Shown here piece by piece: positions 8,283 through 17,096 of a DNA stretch of 64,000 nucleotides. Numbering within the stretch: position 1 is the first letter of the stretch; every line of letters starts with the position of its first letter. Source of the DNA: Rhodanobacteraceae bacterium (GTDB lineage Bacteria; Pseudomonadota; Gammaproteobacteria; Xanthomonadales; SZUA-5); contig JACKOW010000009.1 in assembly GCA_024234055.1 (NCBI GenBank), positions 124,001 to 188,000 of the forward strand. Reading direction: 5' to 3'. Both the position numbers and the translations under genes were made by a program. The notes under the pieces were generated by a model that was not told where the DNA came from, made no database searches, and saw nothing but the letters and a program-made list of their open reading frames with translations.

Positions 8283-8525
8283 CTACGTCAGCCCCCCCGG
8301 ATTGGCAGCGGCCGCGCGCACCTCGATGCGCTCATGGCCCAGGGTGACCACCTGCCCGGCGCGGATCTTGGCGGTCTTGCGGGTCTCGATGCGGCCATCG
8401 ACGCTCACTTCGCCCGCGGCGACCAGGGCCTTGCCGGCGCCACCGCTGTGGCACAAGCCGCAGAGCTTCAAGAGCTGATTGAGCTCGACATGTTCGCCTT
8501 CAAGCTCAAAGGCCTGGGTGGGCAT
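8283..8525 (-). CDS. Small S4-domain RNA-binding protein (YbcJ-like)
   Basis: An 80-residue protein consisting almost only of an S4 fold: 'VELNQLLKLCGLCHSGGAGK', then 'GEVSVDGRIETRKTAKIRAG' and 'VTLGHERIEVRA'. This matches the YbcJ group of stand-alone S4 RNA-binding proteins, which probably bind structured RNA. I placed the start at the ATG 8523-8525 because the longer upstream frame runs through nested-repeat fragments and matches nothing. The length agrees with the family. Confidence 0.85.
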   Translation of the reverse strand: MPTQAFELEGEHVELNQLLKLCGLCHSGGAGKALVAAGEVSVDGRIETRKTAKIRAGQVVTLGHERIEVRAAAANPGGLT

Positions 8526-8628
8526 GGGGCTGGCTCTGCAGTTGGGGCCTACAGTCTCGTCTTCGCGGCCGGTACACGCAACGGCCCAAGCATCAGGACT
8601 GCCGCGCCATGGTATCGCTGCACGCCCC

Positions 8629-8840
8629 CTGGATTGCTTCGCTACGCTCTCCATGAACCGCATTCCAGCGCCGGGCACCGGGGGTATCGGGGCGCTGTTG
8701 TGGAGGGCGCCGCGCTGCGGCGCCGCTTCGCGCTGAGCGGGGATCAAGAGCGGCCGCGCAGGCGCGCGTCCCTCCTCAAGGCAGCTTCGTACCTGCAAGG
8801 GCTCATGGCCCGTGCGCATTGCTGGGCCGATACAGGTGGC
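8629..8840 (-). repeat. Cluster of nested-repeat fragments
   Basis: CTGGATTGCTTCG...CTCCATGAACC (8629-8659) is the right flank of the nested repeat in reverse. GCTCATGGCCCGTGCGCATT onward to ACAGGTGGCT (8801-8840) is a left flank in reverse, directly joined to full copy C. Between them are a GGCGCCGC/GCGGCGCC hairpin (about 8705-8724) and the 39-bp repeat. Confidence 0.65.
8742..8780 (+). repeat. 39-bp dispersed repeat, copy 2
   Basis: Identical to 2288-2326 over 39 bp. Confidence 0.8.
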
Positions 8841-9022
8841 TCTCCATGAACCCATGTCGCAAGTCGTTGATTTGCTTGGTTCACCTGTAGGAGCGCCCTT
8901 GCGGCGCGACTGCTGCGTCGGACGTGCGACTTGCCGGTCGCGACGCGAGGTCGCTCCTACGGGCGGGATTGTGGTTCATGGCCTGTGGGCAGTTTCAGGT
9001 CGAAACAGGTGGCTCGCAATGA
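8841..9022 (-). repeat. Nested palindromic repeat, copy C
   Basis: Reverse orientation. CTCCATGAACCC opens it, followed by the right-flank AAGTCGTTGATTTGC. The core is GTAGGAGCGCCC...GGTCGCTCCTAC, then GGTTCATGG, and the left flank ends GGCTCGCAATGA. The middle-shell arms CCATGAACC and GGTTCATGG are intact. Confidence 0.8.
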
Positions 9023-9102
9023 TTCCCGGATGCGCTGGCGTTGTTGCGTGGTCAGTACCTGCAGGTCCATCGGCGCCCGCGATCCGTAAATGGGACAGGC
9101 TG

Positions 9103-9762
9103 CTAGTCCGGTTTCGCCGCAATCGCAAATGGCGCCAGTATCGCCTTGACCTCCACATCCTCGACCGGGCGGAAGTCGATGTAGTACTGACCGACTGCGC
9201 GAAAGTCTTCAGGAGCAGCAAGGTAGGCCAGATCGTGGGTGATCTCGCGCAGCCGCGACAGGCAGTCGCGAGAGGCAATGGGTGTGGCGCAGATCAGGCG
9301 AGCGGGTTTTTGCGGCAGCAGTGACTCGATCGCCGCGATCATGGTGGCACCGGTGGCGATGCCATCGTCGACCACCAGAACCAGTCGCCCGCGAACCTGG
9401 GGTGGCGGTCGTCCCTGGACCCAGTCCTGGCGCCGCTTGCGCATCAAGGCCAGCTCGCGCTCGGCGAGTTCATCGATCTGCGCGGCGCTGATGTCCATCT
9501 CTGCCGTGCTGTCGAAGACGAAGCGCCAGCCGTTTTCCGCCACGGCGCCGATGGCCAGCTCGCTGTTGAAAGGAGCGCCGATCTTGCGCGCCTGAACCAT
9601 GTCCAGATCGCCGCCCAGTTCCCCGGCGATGACCTGGCCGATCGGAACACCGCCCCGTGGCAGCGCGAGGACGAGTGGCAGATGGCCACGGTACTCGTCC
9701 AGCGCCTTGGCCAGCAGGTGTGCGGCGGCGGTGCGATCAGCAAAGGGCAGTTGGATGTTCAT
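9103..9762 (-). CDS. Phosphoribosyltransferase-fold protein
   Basis: A 219-residue type I PRTase-fold protein. The PRPP-binding loop is visible as 'LVLVVDDGIATGATM' (about 128-142), with the two acidic residues before the Thr-Gly-Ala-Thr turn. An upstream 'LALPRGGVPIGQVIA' (about 33-47) supplies the typical Arg-Gly-Gly loop. This subgroup of stand-alone phosphoribosyltransferases is common in proteobacteria but its base substrate is not established. The ORF is complete with an ATG at 9760-9762. Repeat DNA follows its 3' end. Neighbours give no pathway clue. Confidence 0.82.
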   Translation of the reverse strand: MNIQLPFADRTAAAHLLAKALDEYRGHLPLVLALPRGGVPIGQVIAGELGGDLDMVQARKIGAPFNSELAIGAVAENGWRFVFDSTAEMDISAAQIDELAERELALMRKRRQDWVQGRPPPQVRGRLVLVVDDGIATGATMIAAIESLLPQKPARLICATPIASRDCLSRLREITHDLAYLAAPEDFRAVGQYYIDFRPVEDVEVKAILAPFAIAAKPD

Positions 9763-9875
9763 GACTGCAGCCTAGTCCGCTGCGGATTGCCTGCCTTGAT
9801 GCAGGTCAATCTGGGGCAGAATGGGCGATCGCAGCGGAGCTCGGCTCTGCGCTAGCTTCCAATCAGGGGAAGGCG

Positions 9876-11285
9876 TTGAGCACGTTCAACAAACCCGCAC
9901 CGTCATCCGCCAGTGCCGGCATTGGCGGTCATCCCAAGGGCCTCTACTACCTGGCTTTCACCGAGGCCTGGGAGCGCTTTTCCTATTACGGCATGACCGC
10001 GCTGCTGGTGTTGTACATGGTCAACGAATTGCTGCTGCCCGGGCATGTGGAGAACATCGTCGGCTTCGCCGGATTCCGGGCAGCGGTCGAATCGCTGTTC
10101 GGGCCCCTGTCGACGCAGGCGCTGGCTTCGCAGATCTTTGGTCTGTACGCCGGCTTTGTCTATCTCACGCCCTTGTTCGGGGGCTGGATTGCCGATCGCT
10201 GGATTGGCCAGCGCAATGCGGTGGTGATCGGCGCGCTGTGCATGTCCGGTGGTCATCTGGCGATGGCCTTCGAGCAGTCCTTCCTGCTGGCGCTGGTGCT
10301 GCTGGTGGTCGGCTCGGGTTTCCTCAAGGGCAATATCTCGGCCCAGGTGGGAGCGCTCTACCCGCGCGATGAAGAGGCGTTGCGGACTCGCGGATTCGCG
10401 ATCTTCAGCGTGGCCATCAATGTCGGCGCCGTCACCGGCCCACTGCTGACCGGCTTGCTGGCGAAGGTCTATGGCTGGCACTACGGATTCGGCATGGCGG
10501 CGATCTTCATGCTGGCTGGCCTCGCCACCTATCTGGTCGGCTATCGGCATCTGCCGGCGCGGGTGGAACGCTGCACTTTCGAGCGCGACAGGCTCACTGC
10601 CGCCGACCGGGGCGTGATCCTGGCGCTGGTCGCGGTGATGCTGATCAGCATCTTCCAGTCGGTCGCCTACTATCAGTTGGCCAATGTGCTGCCGGTCTGG
10701 ATACAGGCGCAGGTGGCGCTGGAGGTCGGCAGCTTCACGATTCCGGTGCCGTGGTACCAGTCCATCGATCCACTGTTCAGCATACTCGGGGTGCCGCTGT
10801 TGTTCTGGATCTGGCGCAAGCAGGCAGAACGCCGACGCGAGCCCGGTGATCTGGCCAAGATCGGCATCGGCGCCTGGTTGGCAGCCCTGAGCAATCTGAT
10901 CCTGGTTGCCGCGATCCTGATTGCCGATGGTGCCCCGGTGCACCCGGTCTGGCCCATGCTTTATTGCGCCGGCATGGGCATCGCCTTCCTGTACTACTGG
11001 CCGACCTTGCTGGCGCTGGTCTCACGCACGGCACCGGCCAGCGTCAATGCCACCATGATGGGCGTGGCCTTCACCACTCTGTTTGTGGCCAACAACCTGA
11101 TCGGCTGGATTGGCGGCTACTACGAGCGCATGACTCCGGCCCAGTTCTGGGGCCTGCACGCTGCCATCGGTGCGACCGGTGGCGTACTCGTTCTGCTCTT
11201 TGGCGGGATGCTCACTCGGGCCCTGGCGGGTGGCGCGCAACAGCCGCTGCGGGCCTCGGCGCAGACCATTGAGGTCGAGCGTTGA
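9876..11285 (+). CDS. POT (PTR2) family proton-dependent oligopeptide transporter
   Basis: A 469-residue inner-membrane protein that imports di- and tripeptides with protons, to judge from its family. The N-terminal 'LAFTEAWERFSYYGM' carries the E-x-x-E-R-F-x-Y-Y proton-coupling motif of helix 1. The second POT signature region appears as 'GGWIADRWIGQRNAVVIGA' and 'GSGFLKGNISAQVGALY'. The start is a TTG at 9876, supported by AGGGGAAGG a few bases upstream and by the family's N-terminus. A hairpin terminator follows at 11296. It runs divergently from the phosphoribosyltransferase gene with about 110 bp between. Confidence 0.9.
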   Translation: MSTFNKPAPSSASAGIGGHPKGLYYLAFTEAWERFSYYGMTALLVLYMVNELLLPGHVENIVGFAGFRAAVESLFGPLSTQALASQIFGLYAGFVYLTPLFGGWIADRWIGQRNAVVIGALCMSGGHLAMAFEQSFLLALVLLVVGSGFLKGNISAQVGALYPRDEEALRTRGFAIFSVAINVGAVTGPLLTGLLAKVYGWHYGFGMAAIFMLAGLATYLVGYRHLPARVERCTFERDRLTAADRGVILALVAVMLISIFQSVAYYQLANVLPVWIQAQVALEVGSFTIPVPWYQSIDPLFSILGVPLLFWIWRKQAERRREPGDLAKIGIGAWLAALSNLILVAAILIADGAPVHPVWPMLYCAGMGIAFLYYWPTLLALVSRTAPASVNATMMGVAFTTLFVANNLIGWIGGYYERMTPAQFWGLHAAIGATGGVLVLLFGGMLTRALAGGAQQPLRASAQTIEVER

Positions 11286-11295
11286 ACTTTCTGAT

Positions 11296-11323
11296 CCCGC
11301 GCTCCCGTGATCAGGAGCGCGGG
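11296..11323. terminator. Stem-loop between convergent genes
   Basis: CCCGCGCTCC (11296-11305) and GGAGCGCGGG (11314-11323) form a perfect 10-bp stem with an 8-base loop. It lies between the 3' ends of the peptide transporter and the acidic-repeat protein. There is no T-run, but position and strength suit a bidirectional terminator. Confidence 0.65.
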
Positions 11324-11362
11324 AATCAGCCAGGTAGAGCGGCGGAAGATCAGACTCAAGCC

Positions 11363-13696
11363 CTATTCGTCGTAATCGCCCTCGCCCTCGTCCTCGCTGT
11401 CCTCTGAGCCGTAGTCCTCGCTCTCATCGGAGCCGTAGTCCTCGGCCTCATCGGAGCCGTAGTCCTCGCTGTCCTCTGAGCCGTAGTCCTCGCTCTCATC
11501 GGAGCCGTAGTCGCCTTCATCAGCACTGTCGTCTTCGTCGTCGTAGGCAGCCTCGTCATCACCTTCATCAGCGCTGTCGTCTTCGTCGTCGTAGGCAGCC
11601 TCGTCATCACCTTCGTCAGCGCTGTCGTCTTCGTCGTCGTAGGCAGCCTCGTCATCACCTTCGTCAGCGCTGTCGTCTTCGTCGTCGTAGGCGGCGTCGT
11701 CATCACCTTCATCGGCGCTGTCGTCTTCGTCGTCGTAGGCGGCGTCATCATCGCCGTCGTCAGCGCTGTCGTCTTCGTCGTAGTAGGCAGCCTCGTCATC
11801 CCCTTCGTCGGCGCTGTCGTCTTCGTCGTCGTAAGCGGCGTCGTCGTCACCTTCGTCGGCGCCGTCGTCGTCTTCGTCGGCGCCGTCGTCCGAATAGTCG
11901 TCGTCAGGCTCGCCGAGATAGTTCTCATCTTCGTCGTCAGCCACGCCATCGTTGTCGTCGTCGGTGTCGACTTCATCCAGAGTGCCGTCGTTGTCGTCGT
12001 CTTCGTCGTAATAGTTGCCTTCACCGTCGCCATCGCTGTCGACGTCGAAGTCGAGTTCGCCCTCGTCGTCGATGTCCATCAGTACCTGACCATCGTCGCC
12101 CGCACTGACATCCTCGAGCTCGTATTCCAGCGTCTCCTCGTCGCCGACGATTTCCACGTCGATGTTGTAGGCGTCCAGGTCCGGATCGTCATCACTGAAG
12201 GCAATGCGCCCGCTGTCGTCCTCCTCGGCCTTGAAGCTGCGACCCTTCTGAATCTCGAAGTCGCTGACTTCGTACTGGCCGCGGCTATCGGCGACGCGGA
12301 TGGTGGGCTTCTGCCTGGCGCCGGCTTCGTAGACAAAATCGTCACCGCTGAAACGGACGGTCTCCGTCGCACCGCCGCCAACCTCGACATCGCTGACCTG
12401 ATAGACCTTCTCGTCGGTGAAGACCGTGACCTCGGACTTCGGGTTGTCGGACGGGCGTCCGTCATCGACCAGCTTGACGTCGTATTCCTGATTGCGCGGC
12501 AGTTGCACCACGCAGCCCTGCGAGCCGAAGATCGGTCGCATCGACGCGCCATCGATGCCGTTGCTGGCGCCGGCGGCCCCCATCGACAGCTGCTTCTGGC
12601 TACCCCGGCTTACGGCCTGTACCTGGGTGCAGCGACTGGGCGTGTACACCGTCCAGGTGTCGGTCGGTGCTGCCGGCGGACGCTTCGGCGCCGAGCTGGG
12701 TCGGGTGGCAGGTGCCTTCGGCTTGGGCTGGGGCGCCGTCTTGGGCTTGGCCTGCGGTTTCGGCTTGGGTTTGGCCTGGGGCCTGGCAGTCGGCTTCGCC
12801 TGAGGCTTGGCGTTCGGCTTCGCCTGTGGCTTGGGTGCCGGCTGCGGCTTGGGCGTCGCCTTCGGTCCGGATTGCGGGGTCTTGGGGCAGAACGGACACT
12901 TGAGCGGCTGATAGCGCACCGACAGCTGGGTGAGCGCCATCGTGCCCGCAGACCCTTGCCAGGGCTTCGGGTCCTGACTGGGATTCAGCGCTGCAAAGCC
13001 GTAAACCCAACGGTTCTTCGGCACATCGATATCGAGGTAGCGCTCGGCCCCCGGGTAATTGTTGTCGTAGAGGAACACCCGGTAGACACCTGGGGCACTC
13101 TGCTCGACCCGATATGGGGTCACCGCGTGGCCGCCGCTGTCACCCCAGATTCCAATCCGGGGGTAGTCGTTGCGGGCCTTCAGGGTCTTGATGAGTTCGT
13201 CGACAATCTGTTGCAGGGACCACTTCTGGGTATTCGTGACGGTGGCACTGACCGGATCCACGTACTGCGTCACCGCGTAGGTAGAGATCGTGCGCATCAA
13301 CCACTCGTCGTCGGGCTTCAGCTCATGTGGCTGCTTCGCGCCGAAGTTATCGACCTTCTCCTGCTTGAGGTAGAAGGCCGAACTGAGTGCGGCCATGCCT
13401 TCGCAGTGCCCGCCCTCCGTATTCTTGTTGGCCTGATCAATCCATAGCTGCGCAGCCGGCGTCGGGATACAGGTATCCCCCTGCTTGCGGGCGCAGACCT
13501 GATCGCCAAACAGGAAGGAGACATCGTCGGCGGTCAGCTTGGCATGGGGATATTGGTTTCCGCCCCAGTTGGCGAATCCGAAGCCATCGGGCACCGGGCG
13601 AAAGCCGCTGTCGGCAAGGACTTGAGCCCGGCCCTGAGCTAGCGCGGCACTGCCGAACGCGACCAACAAGCACAACAACGCGATGCGTTTGCCCAT
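11363..13696 (-). CDS. Secreted papain-like protein with Pro/Lys linker and extreme acidic repeat tail
   Basis: A 777-residue exported protein. I chose the ATG at 13696 (GGAG five bases upstream, signal peptide to about residue 20) over the longer frame. Residues 25-260 look like a papain-like cysteine-peptidase fold with Cys98 in 'GGHCEGMA', His190 in 'GGHAVTPYRV' and Asp/Asn 211-213 in 'LYDNNYPG'. A linker of about 60 residues rich in Lys-Pro-Gln-Ala follows, then two beta-type segments (about 345-530). The tail holds calcium-site-like Asp-rich repeats, seven 16-residue DDSADEGDDEAAYDDE units and six 8-residue DYGSDESE units. The tail is almost wholly Asp/Glu/Ser/Tyr. Family function is not established. 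Confidence 0.8.
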   Translation of the reverse strand: MGKRIALLCLLVAFGSAALAQGRAQVLADSGFRPVPDGFGFANWGGNQYPHAKLTADDVSFLFGDQVCARKQGDTCIPTPAAQLWIDQANKNTEGGHCEGMAALSSAFYLKQEKVDNFGAKQPHELKPDDEWLMRTISTYAVTQYVDPVSATVTNTQKWSLQQIVDELIKTLKARNDYPRIGIWGDSGGHAVTPYRVEQSAPGVYRVFLYDNNYPGAERYLDIDVPKNRWVYGFAALNPSQDPKPWQGSAGTMALTQLSVRYQPLKCPFCPKTPQSGPKATPKPQPAPKPQAKPNAKPQAKPTARPQAKPKPKPQAKPKTAPQPKPKAPATRPSSAPKRPPAAPTDTWTVYTPSRCTQVQAVSRGSQKQLSMGAAGASNGIDGASMRPIFGSQGCVVQLPRNQEYDVKLVDDGRPSDNPKSEVTVFTDEKVYQVSDVEVGGGATETVRFSGDDFVYEAGARQKPTIRVADSRGQYEVSDFEIQKGRSFKAEEDDSGRIAFSDDDPDLDAYNIDVEIVGDEETLEYELEDVSAGDDGQVLMDIDDEGELDFDVDSDGDGEGNYYDEDDDNDGTLDEVDTDDDNDGVADDEDENYLGEPDDDYSDDGADEDDDGADEGDDDAAYDDEDDSADEGDDEAAYYDEDDSADDGDDDAAYDDEDDSADEGDDDAAYDDEDDSADEGDDEAAYDDEDDSADEGDDEAAYDDEDDSADEGDDEAAYDDEDDSADEGDYGSDESEDYGSEDSEDYGSDEAEDYGSDESEDYGSEDSEDEGEGDYDE
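11514..11860 (-). repeat. 48-bp tandem repeats inside the acidic-tail gene
   Basis: About seven units of 48 bp, each encoding 16 residues of the DDSADEGDDEAAYDDE type, with small variants (Asp/Glu swaps, one Tyr-Tyr). The 24-bp units encoding DYGSDESE follow towards the 3' end (about 11375-11513). All keep the frame. Confidence 0.85.
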
Positions 13697-13935
13697 ACCT
13701 ACTCCGATGCCTGGCCATGCTGAACTTCGTCGAGGGCAGGTTGCGCTGTCCTCGCTCGTATTGGGATAGTTAACCCAAGCTGAATCTTGCGCCAAGCATG
13801 GGCCCATATGCACTGGCCAACGGTGTTTCTTGTTGATCCTTCACAATGGACGCCAGCCTCCCGAAATCCTGGACCGGGAGGCATGACGCCGGCAGGTTCG
13901 TAAGGTGGCGCGCCGTATCGCCGGCGCTGGCGTCA

Positions 13936-14865
13936 TCAGGCCTCGGCGAGCCACGCCAGCGCAAAGTCGATGGCCGCACACACCGCCGCCGCCTGCGCCG
14001 CATTGCATTGCTCCGGGCTCGCGCTGGGACTGTCGGGATAGACCTCGGTGGTGGTCTTGAAGCGGGCCGAGGTGATGCCGGCGCACAGGCCGAGCGCCCT
14101 GAAGGGATAGCGGATAACGCCTGGGGAGACGACCGTCGAGCCGATGATCTCGCCGTTCTGGTCCGCTGGTGCGATGTGCGTGACCTTGGCCACGGCGTCG
14201 ATGATGGCTTGCTGGAACTCGGGTTGCGGCTGCTCGGTGTCATCGACCAGATAGAAGCCGTCGGGGATCTCCCCGGGCTCGAAGGGCTTGCCATCGCGGG
14301 CTGCCAGCGCCGGGCGAAACTCGCTTTCATCACTGTCGGTGGTCTCGTGCAGATCGATGTGCACCAGCACCCGATCCTTCAGCGGCGCGATCAGGTTCAT
14401 CAGCGCGGCGGATTCCTGGGCCGGGCTCTCGGCACGGAAAGACCGGTTCGGATCCACGGCGTCGCGATTCCAGCGATGGATCATCTCGTACGCCCAGGGG
14501 CTCAGGCAGGGGGCGACGATGAGATTGACCCGTCCCGCGTAGTCCTGCGCATGCCGGTCGAGAAAGCGCAGGGCGCCGTGCACGCCACTGGTCTCGTAGC
14601 CATGCACGCCGCCGGTGACCAGCACGATCGGCAGTTCCTCGCGCCAGTCGCGGCTCTTGATCGCGTACAGCGGATAGCGCGCGGGATCGTGGTCGAGATG
14701 TCCGTACTGGAGCAGGTCGAAGCGCGAGCGCAAGGCATCGATGGCGCTCAGCACCTCGTCCTGATAACTGCGCTGGCGCCGCTGCAGTGCGCGCCACTCG
14801 GCGACTTCCGCCGCGCCCCAGGCCGTGCCGGGTGTGCCGATGGGATAGTTCGCGGGAGAGTTCAT
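13936..14865 (-). CDS. M14 family metallocarboxypeptidase
   Basis: A 309-residue zinc carboxypeptidase-like protein. The zinc ligands are visible: His and Glu in 'TGGVHGYETSG' (about residues 88-91) and a second His in 'VHIDLHETTDSDES' (about 173). The catalytic Glu is in 'ARFKTTTEVYPDSP' (about 270). There is no signal peptide, so it should act in the cytoplasm on peptides or amidated substrates, as proposed for similar short M14 proteins. It is followed by a Ser/Ala-rich C-terminal helix. It lies 77 bp downstream of hemW on the same strand and could be cotranscribed. Confidence 0.85.
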   Translation of the reverse strand: MNSPANYPIGTPGTAWGAAEVAEWRALQRRQRSYQDEVLSAIDALRSRFDLLQYGHLDHDPARYPLYAIKSRDWREELPIVLVTGGVHGYETSGVHGALRFLDRHAQDYAGRVNLIVAPCLSPWAYEMIHRWNRDAVDPNRSFRAESPAQESAALMNLIAPLKDRVLVHIDLHETTDSDESEFRPALAARDGKPFEPGEIPDGFYLVDDTEQPQPEFQQAIIDAVAKVTHIAPADQNGEIIGSTVVSPGVIRYPFRALGLCAGITSARFKTTTEVYPDSPSASPEQCNAAQAAAVCAAIDFALAWLAEA

Positions 14866-14942
14866 TGCCGATGGGCTCCAGGTGAGTGTTGATTGGATGA
14901 TCGCCGGACAACTGCGAAGCTGGCAGCCACAAGCAACACGGA

Positions 14943-16118
14943 TCAGCGCTTGGACAGCGCCGGCAGGAAGCCAGCGACCACGTCATTGAGGAAACGAAAA
15001 CCGAGTTCACTGACCCGCACACGGCCATCGTCATGGTGCAACAGATCGCGGGCCAGTGCGCGCTGGTAGCCGGCTTCACTCTCGAGCTGGCGCCCGGTTC
15101 GTTGCCGATACAACTGTTCCGCGAAGCCCTGCTTCAGGCGCAGCGCGTTGAGCATGAACTCGAAGCCGAGTTCGTGCTGCTCGACGTTGCGATCCTCACT
15201 CCAGGCCCGGCTGCTGCCAGCTTGCTGCAGGTAGAAGCTGGGCGTGCGTTGGCGTACGCGTCGGCGCACCTGACCATCGGCGGCGCTGACCTTGGAGTGG
15301 GCGCCCGCGCCCACGGCGAGGTAGTCGCCGAACAACCAGTAGTTCTCGTTGTGCCGGGAGCGTTTGCCGGCTTGGGCATAGGCCGAGACCTCGTAGTGCT
15401 CGAAGCTGGCCGCCGCCAGCAGCGGCTGGCACTCGTCCAGCATGTCGGCGAGCGCCTCTTCATCGGGTAGATCGGTGGGTGGCGTGCGGGCAAAGACCGT
15501 CTGTGGCTCCAGTGTCAGTTGGTAGTGCGACAGGTGCTCGGGCTCCAGCGCCAGGGCGGTGCGCAAGTCGCGCACGGCCTGCGCCACGGATTGGCCAGGC
15601 AAGCCATACATCAGATCGATGTTGATGTTGTCGAAACCGGCCTTGCGGGCCATGACGTAGGCGCTACGCGCTTCATCGGCGCCGTGGATGCGACCCAGAC
15701 GCTTGAGCTTGTCGTCGTCGAAGCTCTGCATGCCGAAAGACAGACGATTGACGCCGGCGCCCAGATAACCTTCGAAGCGGTCGAACTCAGCCGTGCCGGG
15801 ATTGGTTTCCAGGGTGATTTCGCATGTGGGTTGCAGCCTCAGCGACGCGCGCACGGCATCAAGAATGCGGCCGATACCACGGGCGCTGAACAGGCTGGGT
15901 GTGCCGCCCCCGAAGAAGATCGATTCGAGTGGACGGCCGAGCGCCAGCGGTGCCTCCAGCGCCAGATCGGCGATCAGGGCATCTACATAGGCGTCCTCGG
16001 GCAATGCGGCGGGGCGCTGATGCGAGTTGAAATCGCAATAAGGACACTTGCGCACGCACCAGGGCAGATGCACGTACAGTGACAGCGGGATGTTGGCGGG
16101 GTTGATGGGCGTCATCAT
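14943..16118 (-). CDS. hemW: Radical SAM heme chaperone HemW
   Basis: A 391-residue radical SAM protein. 'YVHLPWCVRKCPYCDFNSH' holds the C-x3-C-x2-C cluster motif at about residues 21-28, with the extra Cys-equivalent pattern expected of HemW rather than HemN ('PYCDF'). 'FFGGGTPSLF' is the family's SAM-binding glycine motif, and 'GLPGQSVAQAV' and 'HLSHYQLTLEPQTVF' are typical. The C-terminal HemW domain ends 'LNDVVAGFLPAL'. It probably delivers heme to respiratory enzymes. The order rph-rdgB-hemW is common in gammaproteobacteria, here with a 378-bp repeat-filled spacer before hemW. Two adjacent ATGs are possible starts. Confidence 0.93.
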   Translation of the reverse strand: MMTPINPANIPLSLYVHLPWCVRKCPYCDFNSHQRPAALPEDAYVDALIADLALEAPLALGRPLESIFFGGGTPSLFSARGIGRILDAVRASLRLQPTCEITLETNPGTAEFDRFEGYLGAGVNRLSFGMQSFDDDKLKRLGRIHGADEARSAYVMARKAGFDNINIDLMYGLPGQSVAQAVRDLRTALALEPEHLSHYQLTLEPQTVFARTPPTDLPDEEALADMLDECQPLLAAASFEHYEVSAYAQAGKRSRHNENYWLFGDYLAVGAGAHSKVSAADGQVRRRVRQRTPSFYLQQAGSSRAWSEDRNVEQHELGFEFMLNALRLKQGFAEQLYRQRTGRQLESEAGYQRALARDLLHHDDGRVRVSELGFRFLNDVVAGFLPALSKR

Positions 16119-16147
16119 CTGCGGCTGTGCTCAATTACTCCGTGATT

Positions 16148-16212
16148 CTGTGGGAGCGGCCTTTGTCCGCGATCGGTCCGCAAGACCATTCGCGGCTGAA
16201 GCCGCTTTCACC
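16148..16212. repeat. Inverted REP pair (GTGGGAGCGGC type)
   Basis: TGTGGGAGCGGCCTTTGTCC at 16148 faces CGCGGCTGAAGCCGCTTTCA, the reverse form, after a short loop. The same REP unit appears at 16441 and twice at 21641. Confidence 0.8.
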
Positions 16213-16243
16213 AAACATGTCGCAAGTATCTGAATCAAGACAT

Positions 16244-16371
16244 TTTCCGCAAAGGACGCAAAGGACGCAAAGTAGAGCTACTCCAAGATGTCAGCTGGTG
16301 GTGTCGCCAGAGATCGCGCACAGCCGGACGTCCTTTGGATCTTCGCGTCCTTTGCGTCCTTTGCGGACAAA
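16244..16371. repeat. Inverted pair of GCAAAGGAC nonamer tracts
   Basis: The left arm repeats GCAAAGGAC (16249-16275). The right arm carries GTCCTTTGC in tandem and ends TTGCGGACAAAA (about 16343-16371). The arms could pair over about 25 bp around a loop of some 65 bp. Related GCGAAGGA tracts lie at 26598 and 48536. Confidence 0.75.
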
Positions 16372-16440
16372 AAATATGGCCCCCGAGATCGCCGACCGTT
16401 TGTCGCGCGAATAAGCGCACCGCCAGGGGCACCCGGGACT

Positions 16441-16486
16441 CCCACAGTGGTGCAAGACCCGTCGCGGCTGAAGCTGCTCCCACGAG
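16441..16486 (-). repeat. REP unit directly after rdgB
   Basis: In rdgB sense, GTGGGAGCAGCTTCAGCCGC lies 11 bases after the stop codon. A further GTGGGAG follows about 30 bp on. The GCAGCTTCAGCCGC stem may act as an mRNA 3' end. Confidence 0.7.
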
Positions 16487-16496
16487 TGTGTGACGA

Positions 16497-17096
16497 TCAG
16501 CCGGCCAGGCGTGCGCGCAGCTGGGCCAGGGCCTTGCCGCGATGGCTGAGGGTGTGCTTCTGCTCGGGGCTGAGTTCAGCTGCGCTGAGGCCGCTGGAGG
16601 CATCCAGAAACACCGGGTCATAGCCGAAGCCGCCCTTGCCGCGCGGAATGCGTGAGAGGCGACCGGTCCAGACGCCTTCGGCAATGATCGGCGACGGGTC
16701 GTCAGCCGATCGCATCAACACGATCACGCAGACGAAACGGCAGCTGCGGGCGGCGCCTTCGAGCGTCTCGGTAGCCTTGAGCAGCTTGTCGATGTTGGCC
16801 TTCGCATCGGCCTTGGGCCCGGCAAAGCGGGCGCTGTGCACGCCGGGAGCGCCAGCCAGAGCGTCGACGACGATGCCGCTATCGTCGGCGAGTGCCCAGC
16901 GGCCGCTCAGACGGGCGGCGTGGCGGGCCTTGATCAGGGCATTCTCGACAAAGGTACAGGCCGGCTCGTCCGGCTCGGGAATGGCCAGCTCACCGGCACC
17001 GTGCAGACGCCAGGGCAGATCGGCGAGCAGGCTGCGCAGCTCCTCCAGCTTGTGCTGGTTGTGGCTGGCCAGCACCACGTCGCGCCAGTCAGTCAC
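16497..17096 (-). CDS. rdgB: RdgB/HAM1 family XTP/dITP diphosphatase
   Basis: A 199-residue housecleaning enzyme that hydrolyses dITP, XTP and ITP to the monophosphates and keeps deaminated purines out of DNA and RNA. 'VVLASHNQHKLEEL' at residues 7-20 is the S-H-N-x-x-K substrate motif. 'ALADDSGIVVDALAGAPGVHSARF' contains the catalytic acidic pair. 'GFGYDPVFLDASSGLSAAEL' and 'SHRGKAL' close the active site. The start is a GTG at 17094-17096. The first 8 bases overlap the end of rph, so the two are translationally linked. Confidence 0.95.
   Translation of the reverse strand: MTDWRDVVLASHNQHKLEELRSLLADLPWRLHGAGELAIPEPDEPACTFVENALIKARHAARLSGRWALADDSGIVVDALAGAPGVHSARFAGPKADAKANIDKLLKATETLEGAARSCRFVCVIVLMRSADDPSPIIAEGVWTGRLSRIPRGKGGFGYDPVFLDASSGLSAAELSPEQKHTLSHRGKALAQLRARLAG

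Noticed and set aside
11514..11860. CRISPR array suspected from regular 48-bp repeats
   Set aside because: The repeats are in frame and encode DDSADEGDDEAAYDDE units with no unique spacers; no cas genes nearby.
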